Virus record (IMG/VR): IMGVR_UViG_3300044634_003809
Span: 1-61,511 of that record
From: a virus
Reading direction: 5' to 3' (one strand)
DNA length: 61,511 nt
Below, one piece after another: positions 33,101-45,400 of this stretch. A program made the position numbers and the translations under genes. Each line of letters begins with the position of its first letter. Position 1 is the first letter of the stretch. The notes beneath the pieces were generated by a model. That model saw only the letters and a list, made by a program, of their open reading frames with translations, ran no database searches and had not been told where the DNA came from.

Positions 33101-36099
33101 TAGGAATTACTAATATAATTTCAAGTAGTGCAACAACTCACGAAATTTATACTTCAACTGATCACGGTCTTGGTAGAATTACAAAACTGGAATATGTTAA
33201 TAGTAGTGAAAAAGGAGTTAATTATTCTGAAGGAACTTTTTATAATGCAACATTAGTTGGATTTGCCGGATCTACTACTGGAAGTGGGGCAACATTAAAA
33301 GTTGTTACTAATAGTAGTGGAAATGTAACTCAGTTTAAGATTATGGATGGGGGAAGTGCGTATGGTATCGGAAACACTTTCTCTGTAGTAGGAATAGCAA
33401 CAACTACAGGGCACGTTCCTGTTGTATTAAGAGTTGCTGCAATTTCAAATAGTGTTGGTGATGTGGTTAGAATTTCTGGAGTCACCTCAGAAAGTACAAA
33501 AGGATATAACACACTATACCGAATTTCTAATATTACTAATGGATCTTCAAAGAGATTTACTGCAATTTCTTTTGATTCAGTTGCTAATCATAACACAACT
33601 GGAATAGGAACAGTAGTTACTAGAAATTCTTTTGTTTATGATTGTGGAAAATCTCTTTCTGTGTCTAGTATTGCTTATAATAATGTTACTGGACTGGCTA
33701 CTGTAACTACTTCTAGTAATCATGATTTTTATGCAAATAATAAAGTAAAAATTATCGGAGCATCTAATAGTTTTTACAATGGAGATTTTATAGTAAAAGA
33801 AAAACTTACATCTACAAGTTTTATTCTTAACGTTGGAGTGAGTACTAATGTACCTGCAGTTTCTGGTACAGTTTATGCATATCCTTTGGGCGTAACTTCA
33901 AATGATGGTGAAATTACACCTAATTATGAAAACTTAAGTGGAAGAATGGTTCCAATTTCCTTTGGAATTACTGCTACACTTTCTGCTCAACTTTCATCAG
34001 TTACTACAACTAACTTTAGTAGTATTGATAATATTGGAAATTTGGATATTAATGTTGGGGATTATTTTCAGGTTGATGATGAAATAATTCAAGTTAGAAA
34101 AATAACTTTTACTGGAACTCCTCCATATTTAAGTAGTATTGATATTCAGCGTGGTGTTTTAGGAACAAAGGCATCAATCCACGCAAGTGGATCTATACTT
34201 AGACAAATTATTATCAAACCAGTTGAAATGCGAAGACATTCTATTATTCGTGCTTCTGGTCATACTTTTGAGTACGTTGGATTTGGTCCAGGTAATTATT
34301 CTACTGCTTTTCCTGAAAAACAAACACGTCAGATTACAGGAACTGAAGAATTATTATCACAATCTACTAGAAGAGAAGGTGGTGCTACTTTCTACACTGG
34401 TATGAATGATAAAGGAACATCATACAATGGAAATAAAAAAACAAGCACTTTAAGTGGAATAGAAGAAATATTTGATACTCCAGTTCCTACTGTTACTGGG
34501 GAAGATATTGGTAATGTTCCTAACATTAATCTAGTAAATTCAGTAGAGGGTAATTTCACAAGATCGATAAGTGTTGATGGTGGTCCTGATGGAAATGTAA
34601 TTTCAGAATTTAAAGGGCCTGTTGTATTCAACGAGAAAGTTACTTCATTATCAACAAAAGGATTTGAAGTAAATTCCCTGTTTATACAAGGAGAAAATGC
34701 GGTATCTAGAAAATATACTTCTGGCGAAACAGAACCAACAGTTGCAGGAAATCCTGGAGATGTACAATATAATTCTAATCCAAGTAGTACTGATTACTTT
34801 GGTTGGGTTTATACAAAAAATAATGAGTGGAAAATATTTGGTAAAATAGGATCAATTGAAGATCTACTTGGAGTTGGAGTTGGTACTGAAGGAGGATATG
34901 TTGGATTCTCTAGTACAATTAATTTTAAAGGAAATAACATTAATATTACTCCTGAATTTAATTCTTCTACTGGAATTTCTACCTTTACCTTTACTGGATT
35001 GAGTACCGCTCAGATATTGAATAATTACACTCTAACAGGATCTTCTGGTAATAGATGGACAGTTGTTCCTACTATTTCCAATTCTGGTGTTGTAGAGATT
35101 GGAAAAGTTGTTGATTTCCATAATGTAGGAACAAGTACTACTGATTATACGTTTAGACTTGAAAATGGAACTGCGGGAATATTAACTGCATATGGAGATT
35201 TAAAAGTTATTGAAGATCCTTTAAGAACCTCAACGACCAATGGAAACATTGAATTGGGAGGAAGTCTAGGATTTATAAATCCAAGTGATAAGTATATTGA
35301 TTTATATACTAATTCTGGCGCAACGAATTATACAACTTATATTAGATTGTTGAATAGTGATGGAACTTCTCAAAAAAATGCTATTACCGCAACATATGGT
35401 GGAGATGTAAAATTACATTATGATAATTCTGAAAAACTTTCCACACTTACTGATGGAGTATCTATAACTGGAAAAGTAACTGCTACTTCTGCAGTTGTAG
35501 GTTCTGCTGTAACAATTAATTCTTCTGGTTTAAATGTTACTGGCGTTATAACTGCTACATCATTTAGTGGAAATTTATCTGGTAATGCAACTACTGCTGG
35601 ATTTGCAACCACCGCAACAAATGCAAATAACATTAATATTTCTTCAATAAATTCAACTGATACTTCAACATATGTGGTTCTTGTTGGAAATGTTACTACC
35701 GGAAATCAGTCTCCATTTATTGATAGTGCATTGATTTATGATGCGAATACAGATACTTTAAATACAAATGCAACTAGTTCTACATATTCTAAAACAGTTC
35801 CTCAGAATTCAAAAACATCTGCATATATTTTAGATTCCTCTGATTCTGGAAAACATATTTCAATTACTACTGGAGGAGTTACTGTTCCTGCAAATGTATT
35901 CTCTACTGGAGATACGATTACAATTTTTAATAATTCCAATACAAATCAAACAATTACTCAAGGATCAAATGTAATACTTCGTCTTGCTGGAACAGCATCT
36001 ACTGGAAATAGAACTCTGGGTCAATATGGAGTATGTAATATACTTTGTGTTTCTGGAATATCAACTACATTTGTAATTTCTGGTTCTGGATTGAGTTGA
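30118..36099 (+). CDS. Giant structural protein with beta-helix domains (cyanophage virion/fibre protein)
   Basis: 1993-aa virion protein of a family I recognise from cyanomyoviruses: N terminus 'MGLSRLENFIKSVRGTIIYV', then 'NQGNSLTRPFKTIQRALIEA' and 'TTILLYPGDHIVDNRPG', a pectate-lyase-like right-handed beta-helix start. Near 440-480 'DQSITNSNSNFGAKALIASG' parallels the 1364-aa protein. From about 580 to 1330 come repeated beta elements ('HSFSTGETVRVLSNNG', 'HNLRIGDQIEILNVT', 'HDFYANNKVKIIGASN'). 'GHTFEYVGFGPGNYSTAFPE' (about 1380) is followed by a linker and a C-terminal part with 'TATSFSGNLSGNATTAGFAT', common in cyanophage fibres. Probably a long baseplate-anchored appendage. Weak ribosome-binding site; a late-type box and a terminator lie upstream. 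Confidence 0.75.
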   Translation: MGLSRLENFIKSVRGTIIYVDPNSLDSTDSIENQGNSLTRPFKTIQRALIEASRFSYQSGLNNDKFARTTILLYPGDHIVDNRPGVIPGVSAISEFTLQSNFDLNDPLNELYKFNSVYGGVVVPRGTSIVGLDLRKTKIRPKYVPDPSDDNIDRSCIFRVTGGCYFWQFSIFDADQNDFCYIDYSSTTSTPNFSHHKLSAFEYADGVNNVSSYQRTDLEMYYEKIGLGYGPSSGREILNDYPSSLLDIEPKIDEYRIVGSTGESSVISSISASGNTITVTLSSEIFGLEVDTPIRVSGVSPSICNGNYVVFEKISNTQFKYKASSTPSPSPTVTGASTVTLALDTVNSASPYIFNISLRSVFGMCGLLADGSKALGFKSMVVAQFTGIGLQKDDNAFVVYSESSGTYVGNETAGNENISTNSRAIFKPSYRNFHIKCINDAFIQNVSIFAIGYAEQFVVESGGDQSITNSNSNFGAKALIASGFRTNAFSQDDCGYITHIIPPKEITTKENAVEFYSIDISKTKSVANNTRLYLYSQTNKDIPPDNVLQGYRIGAKPIDKLNVVISGVEKSATITIPETSNSYEKVSYVSQSSGINSISSNTLTLTANHSFSTGETVRVLSNNGHLPDGLIPNTVYYAINASSNTIKLAKTQSDAIIGDAITINNRGGELTIVSRVSDKNSNDIGHPIQWDDSNKQWYISVEGPNDIYTAVSPLTIPSTSRTYIKRKGDDRNSVDTIYRLRYVIPKDLGGSYAKPPSDGYIIQESNSTIGKNNTEITKYFDHTGSTSISNRNELRNFRLISNATWSSNVASITTELPHNLRIGDQIEILNVTSTNNISGQKNTGYNGTFDIVSISSSKNFSVNLSSNPGTFTNNTQSRTTSLPYFKRKKYNNVYYVYRVEEYQNYIENKQDGIYYLTVLNSSNNPVDSPFTQEKFSQPVKELYPQTNRDYPISDPNETKCFAVSSPIGQVVVDDVQSSITKETVSKILLDSGSGIGITNIISSSATTHEIYTSTDHGLGRITKLEYVNSSEKGVNYSEGTFYNATLVGFAGSTTGSGATLKVVTNSSGNVTQFKIMDGGSAYGIGNTFSVVGIATTTGHVPVVLRVAAISNSVGDVVRISGVTSESTKGYNTLYRISNITNGSSKRFTAISFDSVANHNTTGIGTVVTRNSFVYDCGKSLSVSSIAYNNVTGLATVTTSSNHDFYANNKVKIIGASNSFYNGDFIVKEKLTSTSFILNVGVSTNVPAVSGTVYAYPLGVTSNDGEITPNYENLSGRMVPISFGITATLSAQLSSVTTTNFSSIDNIGNLDINVGDYFQVDDEIIQVRKITFTGTPPYLSSIDIQRGVLGTKASIHASGSILRQIIIKPVEMRRHSIIRASGHTFEYVGFGPGNYSTAFPEKQTRQITGTEELLSQSTRREGGATFYTGMNDKGTSYNGNKKTSTLSGIEEIFDTPVPTVTGEDIGNVPNINLVNSVEGNFTRSISVDGGPDGNVISEFKGPVVFNEKVTSLSTKGFEVNSLFIQGENAVSRKYTSGETEPTVAGNPGDVQYNSNPSSTDYFGWVYTKNNEWKIFGKIGSIEDLLGVGVGTEGGYVGFSSTINFKGNNINITPEFNSSTGISTFTFTGLSTAQILNNYTLTGSSGNRWTVVPTISNSGVVEIGKVVDFHNVGTSTTDYTFRLENGTAGILTAYGDLKVIEDPLRTSTTNGNIELGGSLGFINPSDKYIDLYTNSGATNYTTYIRLLNSDGTSQKNAITATYGGDVKLHYDNSEKLSTLTDGVSITGKVTATSAVVGSAVTINSSGLNVTGVITATSFSGNLSGNATTAGFATTATNANNINISSINSTDTSTYVVLVGNVTTGNQSPFIDSALIYDANTDTLNTNATSSTYSKTVPQNSKTSAYILDSSDSGKHISITTGGVTVPANVFSTGDTITIFNNSNTNQTITQGSNVILRLAGTASTGNRTLGQYGVCNILCVSGISTTFVISGSGLS

Positions 36100-36130
36100 T
36101 TTGGAAATTAAATAATTCTTTTAATATTAA

Positions 36131-36137
36131 TTAAATA
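36131..36137 (+). promoter_or_regulatory. Putative late promoter TTAAATA upstream of the 110-aa gene
   Basis: TTAAATAAATATATAAAAGG in the 64-base gap after the 1993-aa gene; TTAAATA is 26 bases before the ATG at 36164, and AAGGAA serves as ribosome-binding site. A second TTAAATA lies at 36108-36114. Confidence 0.4.
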
Positions 36138-36163
36138 AATATATAAAAGGATTATTTAAGGAA

Positions 36164-36496
36164 ATGGCAGTTCCGTCAGTCAATATTGTAATAGAAAGGG
36201 GTACAGATTATCAAGAGGTTTTTACTGTTAATAATCCTGATGGATCCCCTTTAGATTTGACTGGTCATTCGGGAGTATCAAAAATTAAAAAACATCCAGA
36301 ATCAACTACTTCTACATCTTTTAATGTAGGAATTGTTTCTACTGCTGGACAAGTAGTTGTTTCTCTTGCAAATACAATTACTTCTAATTTAAATCCCGGA
36401 AGATATTATTATGATGTAATTGTTATTTCCTCCGTTGGTAAAAAAACAAAAGTTGTTGATGGTATGGTGATAGTAAATCCTACAGAATCTCTATAA
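36164..36496 (+). CDS. Small beta-sandwich virion protein (BppU-N-like), fibre adaptor candidate
   Basis: 110-aa protein with alternating strands: 'VNIVIERGTDYQEVFTVNNP', 'GSPLDLTGHSGVSKIKKHPE', 'QVVVSLANTITSNLNPGRYY' and 'YDVIVISSVGKKTKVVDGMV'. This is the pattern of the N-terminal domain of baseplate upper proteins (BppU / DUF2479-like), which adapts receptor-binding proteins to the baseplate: '.i..G.....f.l.d..G.plDLtG......i.......G...YdV'. Strong TTAAGGAA ribosome-binding site. The TAA stop shares its last A with the start of the giant fibre gene, so the two are tightly coupled, which fits an adaptor-fibre pair (inference). Confidence 0.65.
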   Translation: MAVPSVNIVIERGTDYQEVFTVNNPDGSPLDLTGHSGVSKIKKHPESTTSTSFNVGIVSTAGQVVVSLANTITSNLNPGRYYYDVIVISSVGKKTKVVDGMVIVNPTESL

Positions 36497-39400
36497 TGCC
36501 TTCAGTTTCTCTCGGAAGCACTGGATATAACATAGTTGTTGGTTCATCCTCGCAAATTTCTGTTGCGACAACATCTTTGCATCAGGAAATTAATAAAGTA
36601 ACTGTTGGATATTCTCCATCACTTAAAGCTACGAGAGAGTCTAATAGTCTTCAGGGAGTTCAGGGAATTCAGGGAGTTTTTGGTGGTCAAGGATCACAAG
36701 GAACTCAAGGATTTATAGGAGATCAAGGAACTCAAGGTCTTCAAGGTTCTTTAAGTAATTTTCAAGGAACTCAAGGTGTTCAGGGATTTAGTGGAGAATA
36801 CGGAGCACAAGGTACTCAAGGTAATCAAGGACTTCAAGGAAATCAAGGTACTCAAGGTACTCAAGGTGTTCAAGGTAACCAAGGAACTCAAGGATCTCAA
36901 GGTGCTCAAGGAACTCAAGGTAACCAAGGTATTCAAGGAACTCAAGGTGCTCAAGGTTTAAGTAATCAAGGAACTCAAGGTGCTCAAGGTTTAAGTAATC
37001 AAGGAACTCAAGGTGCTCAAGGTTTAAGTAATCAGGGTAATCAAGGTGTTCAAGGAAATCAAGGTGTTCAAGGTAACCAAGGCATTCAAGGCACTCAAGG
37101 TAACCAAGGAACTCAAGGAAATCAAGGATCTCAAGGTTTAAGTAATCAAGGAACTCAAGGAACTCAAGGATTTAGTGGTGAATATGGAGCACAAGGCACT
37201 CAAGGTAACCAAGGTAACCAAGGTGTTCAAGGAGATCAGGGTGTTCAGGGTGTTCAGGGGACTCAAGGTGTTCAAGGAGATCAGGGTGTTCAAGGTGTTC
37301 AAGGTTTAAGTAATCAAGGCACTCAAGGCACTCAAGGTGTTCAGGGAATTCAAGGTACTCAAGGTAACCAAGGTGTTCAGGGATTTCAAGGTACTCAAGG
37401 TAACCAAGGTGTTCAGGGATTTCAAGGTACTCAAGGTAACCAAGGTGTTCAGGGAACTCAAGGTGTTCAGGGATTTAGTGGAGAATACGGAGCACAAGGT
37501 AACCAAGGAACTCAAGGATCTTTGGGTACACTTGGATTGACGGGTAGTCAAGGAACTCAAGGAATCCAAGGTTTTCAAGGTGTTCAAGGTTTTCAAGGAA
37601 ATCAAGGTATTCAAGGAAATCAAGGTATTCAAGGTTTAAGTAATCAAGGAACTCAAGGAATTCAAGGAATTCAAGGAATTCAAGGAATTCAAGGAATTCA
37701 AGGTGTTCAAGGTATTCAAGGTATTCAAGGTTTAAGTAATCAAGGGACTCAGGGAACTCAAGGAACTCAGGGAACTCAAGGATTTAGTGGAGAATACGGA
37801 GCACAAGGTAATCAAGGACTTCAAGGAAATCAAGGTACTCAAGGTACTCAAGGTAACCAAGGACTTCAAGGTACTCAAGGTACTCAAGGTACTCAAGGTA
37901 CTCAAGGTAACCAAGGACTTCAAGGAAATCAAGGACTTCAAGGTACTCAAGGAAATCAAGGACTTCAAGGTAATCAAGGTGTTCAAGGTGTTCAAGGTTT
38001 AAGTAATCAAGGTTCTCAAGGTGCTCAAGGATTAAGTAATCAAGGAATCCAAGGTACTCAAGGCCTTCAGGGTGATCAAGGAACTCAAGGCACTCAAGGT
38101 ATCCAGGGTGTTCAAGGTTTAAGTAATCAAGGTACTCAAGGATCTCAAGGATCTCAAGGAACTCAAGGAAGACAAGGTACTCAAGGTGCTCAAGGATTAA
38201 GTAATCAAGGAACCCAAGGTACTCAAGGCCTTCAGGGTGATCAAGGAACTCAAGGCACTCAAGGTATCCAGGGTGTTCAGGGTTTAAGTAATCAAGGTAC
38301 TCAAGGTAACCAAGGTAACCAAGGTTCTCAAGGTTCTCAGGGTCTTCAGGGAAATCGAGGTAATCAAGGTACTCAAGGTGTTCAAGGTAACCAAGGAACT
38401 CAAGGTCTTCAAGGTTTAAGTAATCAAGGTACTCAAGGTGCTCAAGGATTAAGTAATCAAGGAACCCAAGGACCTCAAGGATTAAGTAATCAAGGCACTC
38501 AAGGAGTTCAAGGTTTAAGTAATCAAGGCACTCAAGGACCTCAGGGTACTCAAGGACTTCAAGGTAATCAAGGACCTCAGGGTACTCAAGGAGTTGGATC
38601 TCAAGGTCTTCAGGGCAATCAAGGCAATCAAGGCAATCAAGGTGTTCAAGGTTTAAGTAATCAAGGCACTCAAGGTGTTCAAGGTTTAAGTAATCAAGGA
38701 ATTCAAGGTAATCAAGGTCTTCAAGGTTTAAGTAATCAAGGTGTTCAAGGGATTCAGGGGTCTTTAAGTAATTTTCAAGGTGTTCAAGGAGATCAGGGTG
38801 TTCAAGGACTTAGAGGAGCTCGTGGAGATTTTCAAGGAACTCAAGGAGCTCAAGGAACTGAAGGTGAGCAGGGTACTCAAGGTAATCAAGGAACCCAAGG
38901 TGTTCAGGGTTTAAGTAATCAAGGAACTCAAGGAACTCAAGGTACTCAAGGTACTCAAGGTAACCAAGGTGTTCAGGGACTTCAGGGAACTCAAGGTAAC
39001 CAAGGTGTTCAGGGACTTCAGGGCACTCAAGGTAACCAAGGTACTCAAGGTAACCAAGGTGTTCAGGGCACTCAAGGTACTCAGGGCACTCAAGGTAACC
39101 AAGGTACTCAAGGTACTCAAGGTAACCAAGGTGTTCAGGGACTTCAGGGCACTCAGGGCACTCAAGGCACTCAAGGTAACCAAGGTGTTCAGGGACTTCA
39201 GGGCACTCAAGGTAACCAAGGTACTCAAGGTACTCAAGGTAACCAAGGTGTTCAGGGACTTCAGGGACTTCAGGGCATTCAAGGTGTTCAGGGACTTCAA
39301 GGTACTCAAGGTACTCAGGGCACTCAAGGTAACCAAGGTGTTCAGGGACTTCAGGGCACTCAAGGTGTTCAAGGAGATCAAGGTGTTCAAGGTTTAAGTA

Positions 39401-42400
39401 ATCAAGGTACTCAAGGTGTTCAAGGAGATCAAGGTACTCAAGGTACTACTGGTCCAGTAGCAGGTTCTGCAAATCAAATTGTTTATAAAGATGGTTCAAA
39501 TAATCCTGCCGGATCTAATAATTTAACTTTTGATGGTTCCAATCTTTATGTTGGTGGTAATATCACAATTGGTGGTACTACAGCGTTTATTGCTGTTAAT
39601 GAATTAGTAGTTAAAGATAAAGATATTGTACTTGGTATTAATACAGATTCTTTTGGTAATGATATCTCTACAGATACAACAGCAAGTAGTGGTGGTATTG
39701 CTATTGCATCGACTGAAGGAACTCCATTAATTAGTATGAACTCTGGTGGAGAAATAACACCAGATACCTATAAGCAATTGATGTGGTTTAAGTCCGGTAG
39801 TTGTACAGGACTCAATACTGATGCTTGGATATTCAATTATGGTGTTGGTATTGGTACAACCATAATAAGTAACGGTGTAAGACTTGCTGCAGGTGCTATT
39901 AATGTCTTAGATAATAAATTAAACGTAAATGGCGATATTGATTTTAGTGGAACATTCTATCAGAATGGAAGTCCCTTTGTAGCATCAAGATGGTCTGCTG
40001 GAACTGGGAATAATATTTACCGATTAAATGGTAATGTTGGTATTGCAACCACAGATCCAACAGATTCCTTGGATGTAAATGGAAATATAAGAGTTCGTTC
40101 TGGACTTAAAGATTATTATGGAAATGTAGGTACTGCCGGTTCAATTTTAGTTTCAACTGGTGTTGGAGTTTCTTGGGCCACTGCATTTGATGCTGGACTT
40201 CAAGGAACTCAAGGTGTTCAAGGTGTTCAAGGACTTCAGGGAACTCAAGGAACTCAAGGACTTCAAGGAACTCAAGGACTTCAGGGAACTCAAGGAACTC
40301 AAGGAACTCAAGGTGTTCAAGGAACTCAAGGTGTTCAAGGAGATCAGGGTGTTCAGGGGACTCAAGGTAACCAAGGTGTTCAGGGACTTCAAGGAACTCA
40401 AGGACTTCAGGGCACTCAAGGATTACAAGGTAACCAAGGACTAAGCAACCAAGGTGTTCAAGGAACTCAAGGACTTCAGGGAACTCAAGGAACTCAAGGA
40501 CTTCAGGGAACTCAAGGAACTCAAGGATCTCAAGGACTTCAGGGAACCCAAGGACTTCAGGGAACCCAAGGAACCCAAGGACTTCAGGGAACCCAAGGAA
40601 CTCAAGGAGTTGGTACTCAAGGTAGCCAAGGTGTTCAGGGACTTCAGGGAACTCAAGGACTTCAAGGCAATCAAGGACTTCAAGGCACTCAAGGTACTCA
40701 AGGTGTTTTGGGTGCTCAGGGAACTCAAGGCACTCAAGGTATTCAAGGTATTTTGGGTGCTCAGGGAACTCAAGGAACTCAAGGAAGACAGGGGACACAA
40801 GGAACTCAAGGTGTTCTGGGAATTCAAGGATCTCAGGGTACTCAAGGTAATCAAGGACCTCAGGGAACTCAAGGAACTCAAGGAACTCAAGGTAATCAAG
40901 GACCTCAGGGAACTCAAGGAACTCAAGGTAATCAAGGACTTCAGGGCACTCAAGGAACTCAAGGTAATCAAGGACCTCAGGGTACTCAAGGAACTCAAGG
41001 AGTTGGATCTCAAGGTCTTCAAGGTACTCAAGGTACTCAAGGAAGACAAGGAACTCAAGGAGTTGGATCTCAAGGAACACAAGGTGTTCAAGGTATCGTA
41101 GGTCCAGTAGCAGGATCTGCCAATCAGATTGTTTATAAGGACGGTTCAAATAATCCTACAGGTTCTAACAGTCTTACATATACCGGAACAGTATCTGGTG
41201 TTGGTACTGTGGGAATCGGTACTATTATTGATATTGTTCATTATGATACTTTAAATTCGGGTACTCTTTCGTTTGAAGGTTCTGCAGGACAACTCTTTAG
41301 TATTACAAACAATTTAACAACTGGAAGTATCTTTAGTGTAAATGATGTTTCAGGTATTCCAAGTATTGATGTAGATGCAAATGGTACTGTTGAACTGGCA
41401 CCTTTTGGTGGCAATGTTGGTGTTGGTCTTACAAATCCAACAAATACGTTCCATATTTCTGGTTCTCCTGGTACAATAGTGAGAATTGATGGCGGCGCTG
41501 CTGGAACAGGAACAAGAGATATTTTTATCAGTGAATTTAATACAACGGCATATGGTGGTATTATACGTTATGATAGTACTGCAGATTTATTTACTTTTGG
41601 AACTGTAGAAAATTCTACGTTCCAATATGCATTAAATGTTGGAAGAAGTACTGGAAATGTTTCTATAGGAAATAGTACTGTAGGATCCACATTTAAATTA
41701 GATGTATTTGGAAATATTCGTTTAGGTAGTAACGTATCTGGTGCGACTGGAACACCTGCATATTTAAGTTTAGGTCAAAGTTTTTCTAGTGGTTCTGCAA
41801 GATCAAATTGCAAAATTCGTCTTTATGATAATGGTGCCGATGTTTATGGGTTTAGTGTTGGTTCTGCAGGTGATGTTCAATACCATTCAACAACAACTCA
41901 CCAATTTTATAATAGTGATGTAGCAACTTTATCGGTAAATGGTACTGCACCATCTTATAAAGGAAATACAATCTGGCACGCAGGTAACGATGGTTCTGGA
42001 AGTAGTTTAGATGCTGATTTACTTGATGGAAATGATAGTTCTTATTTCTTAAATACTAGTACGCCTGGTCAATCCAAGACCGGACAATTATGGGCTTCTT
42101 ATGGAAGCACTTCAATTGGAGGTTATAGTTGGGTTGATGCTGCATTCACTACAAACTCTATTGAAATTGTCAATAATAATGGAACGGTAACTAATTTATC
42201 ACCAACTCTTGCATTCCACAGATACGGAAGTGGTGGTCCGCAGTTTAGATTAGACCCCACAGGAACAAATGTTTTATATCTAGAATCTGCAAATGCGAAT
42301 AGTGCAAGAAATCCAAATTCCCAAGGAAATACATATTTTGCTTCATTAAGTTTAACTAGTTCAGATACAAATGGAATATATGTAAATACAAACAAAGTAT

Positions 42401-45400
42401 GGCACGCTGGTAATGATGGTTCTGGAAGTGGTCTTGATGCTGATTTACTTGATGGTCTTAATTCGGCAACAGCAAACACGGTATCCACTATAGTTGCCCG
42501 TGATGCTTCTGGTAACTTTAGTGCTGGTACTATAACAGCAGGTTCTTTTGTAAAATCCGGTGGAACCTCAACACAATTCTTAAAGGCAGATGGATCTGTT
42601 GATTCCAATACTTATATTACATCAGGATCTATTGGAAATGGTACTTTAACTCTTAATGTTTCTGGTACTGGTTTAAGTGGTTCTCAAACATTTACTGCTA
42701 ACCAAAGTAGTAATGCAACATTTACAGTAACCTCTAATGCTACTTCAGCGAATACGGTATCCACTATAGTTGCTCGTGATGCTTCTGGTAACTTTAGTGC
42801 TGGTACTATTACTGCTGCATTAAGTGGTAATGCAACAACAGCATCATCAACTCCAGGTTGTACTTTTTCAAATGATGCAACAAATCGTGCTGATATCACT
42901 ACAAGAGTGGATAGTGGTTTTTATGAGCACGATACTGCAACAACTGGAGAAGGTTGGCCATTAACCTCTAATACCTGGGCACATTTGCTTGCTTGTACGC
43001 ATAGTAATGATGCAAATTATTACTCAATGCAGATTTCCGCGAGTTTTTACAATAATAGCGACTTATTTTATAGATCGACAAATGGAAGTGGAACTACTGC
43101 CTGGACTAGAATTTGGAATGCAACAAATGATGGTTCTGGTAGTGGTCTTGATGCTGATTTACTTGATGGTCTTAATGCAACAACAGCAAACACTGGTTCT
43201 ACTATTGTTTCTAGAGACTCTTCTGGTAACTTTAGTGCTGGTACTATTACTGCTACGTTAAGTGGTTCTGCATCATCATTAGCCCTTTCTAGTGCTACGA
43301 TTTCTTCAAGTAGTTGGGCTGGTGGTAGTGGATATCACGGTTATACTTATAGTGGTGGTAATTTTAGATTTGGTTTTTCCTCAACTTCTGGAGTTGTTGA
43401 TGTTTATGCTGATGGTAATTTTTACGCTACTGATAGTTCTCATTTAGTATGGCACGCTGGTAATGATGGTTCTGGTAGTGGTCTTGATGCTGATTTACTT
43501 GATGGTCTTAATAGTAGTTCATTTGTGAGAACAGATTCTCGTTCCGCAATATCAATAAATTCAAGGGGAACTTCTTATACAGCATCAAGTTTAGAGTTAT
43601 ATACAGGAGACAATACTCCCCCTGGTTTATCTTTTCATAGGGGTGGATACTCTGCTGTAAATTTATATGAAAGTAATGGATATCTATATCAAGAGAGATG
43701 GGCGGGGGGAGGTGGATTAATTTGGCACTCTGGTAATGATGGTTCTGGAAGTGGTCTTGATGCTGATTTACTTGATGGTATTAATAGTTCTGCTTTCTTG
43801 TATGATAAAGGAAATTCTCCCACAGATTTAAATACCGCTGGTATGGGTATATGGAGAATTAATACCGGACAAACAAATCAACCTTCTGGAACAGACTATG
43901 GAACTTTAGTTAGTATTGACAATTCATCAGATACTGGTTTTCAATTGGCGTCAGATTATACATCAACTAATTTTTATTGGAGGTCTGGAAATTCATCTAT
44001 TTATGGTGGTGGCGGATCTTTTGGAAGTTGGAGAAAAATATGGCATGATGGTAATGATGGTTCTGGAAGTGGTTTAGATGCTGATTTACTTGATGGTTAT
44101 AATACTTCAACTTCAGGAAGCGCAAATACCATTGCTCTAAGAGAAGGTAACGGCCATCTTTATATGAATTATGGTTTTGCTAATTATTTTAATTCTCCAG
44201 ATGACGTAAGTGCCGGAACCATTACTTATATTATGGCAAAGTTTGGTGATAATTATTATCGTTCTGCCACTGCCGCAAAGGTCGCTTCCTTTATTAGTGG
44301 TCAGACTATGAATATTAGTGGTAATGCTACTACAGCAAGTAGTAGTCCGACTTTATCAGCACTTTCAAACTATGTCTGGAGTGCTTCCACTCTTCCGACA
44401 TCTTTTGCGAGTGGTATTCAATGCTCTTTTGTATCTTCTACTGAAGGATTCCAAAATTATGGGTCCGTAATGACAATGAGAACATACGCTGGAGGTGGCG
44501 GGTCTTTACAACTTTATGTTCCATACTCACCAACTTATGGCGGGAACGGAATGCAAGTCAGATTTGGCAATTATGATGTTTCCTCTGGAAATTCTTGGAC
44601 CTCTTGGAAAACTGTATGGGATTCCGGTAATGATGGTTCTGGAAGTGGTTTAGATGCTGATTTACTTGATGGATTGCAATTGCATACTGGAAGAAATAAT
44701 GAGGCAAATAAAGTCGTAAGAACTGACGGTAGTGGATACTTACAGACCGGGTATATCAACTCATCTAATGGAAATGAAGGTAATAACAGTAGTCCAGCAA
44801 GGGTATGGGGTACAAATGGTAGTGATGATTATTTAAGAACTTATTTGACAAGTGCTCTTTCTGCGGGTTATTCAATAAACTATACTCAAGGTTTCAACTC
44901 CAACTGGAACACTGATTTCCAAGCAGCACCTGCAGGAAGTACAATTCTTCGTGGTGATACATCCACTGGAAGTTCTACTGGTGGTCCTGGCGGAACTTGG
45001 TGGTTCCAACAAAATATGCGACACACAAACTCTAGTAATTTCTGGGGCGTTCAGGTTGCTTGGGGATGGGAAGATAATGCAAACCGATTAAGAACAAGAA
45101 ATGTTCAAAATGGTAGTTATGGTGGTTGGGTTAATTACTGGAATGATAATAATGATGGAGCAGGTAGTGGTCTTGATGCTGATTTATTGGATGGATTTAA
45201 CTCCGACAGATTCTTGAGATCCTTAGGTCATCCTGGATATGGTGATTGGAACACCTTTGGAAATGCTCAACAAACCGTTTATGAGATATTACAAGAGAAC
45301 TTTAACGCTGGGACTAACACCGGAAGTTCTAATTTTCCGACTAATAGGGCATATAATTACGGAACATTGGTAAATTTTGGTGCTAATAGTTCCGCAAGAG

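Noticed and set aside
36776-39397. Lys/Glu/Val-rich plus-strand frames (FKELKVLKV type) and LSTLSSL-type minus frames in the repeats
   Set aside because: Shadow frames of the collagen coding repeat, with repeat-like composition and no start signals.
40106-41149. Long minus-strand open frame (347 codons) in the giant fibre gene
   Set aside because: Same reverse-complement artefact of the Gly-X-Gln repeat.
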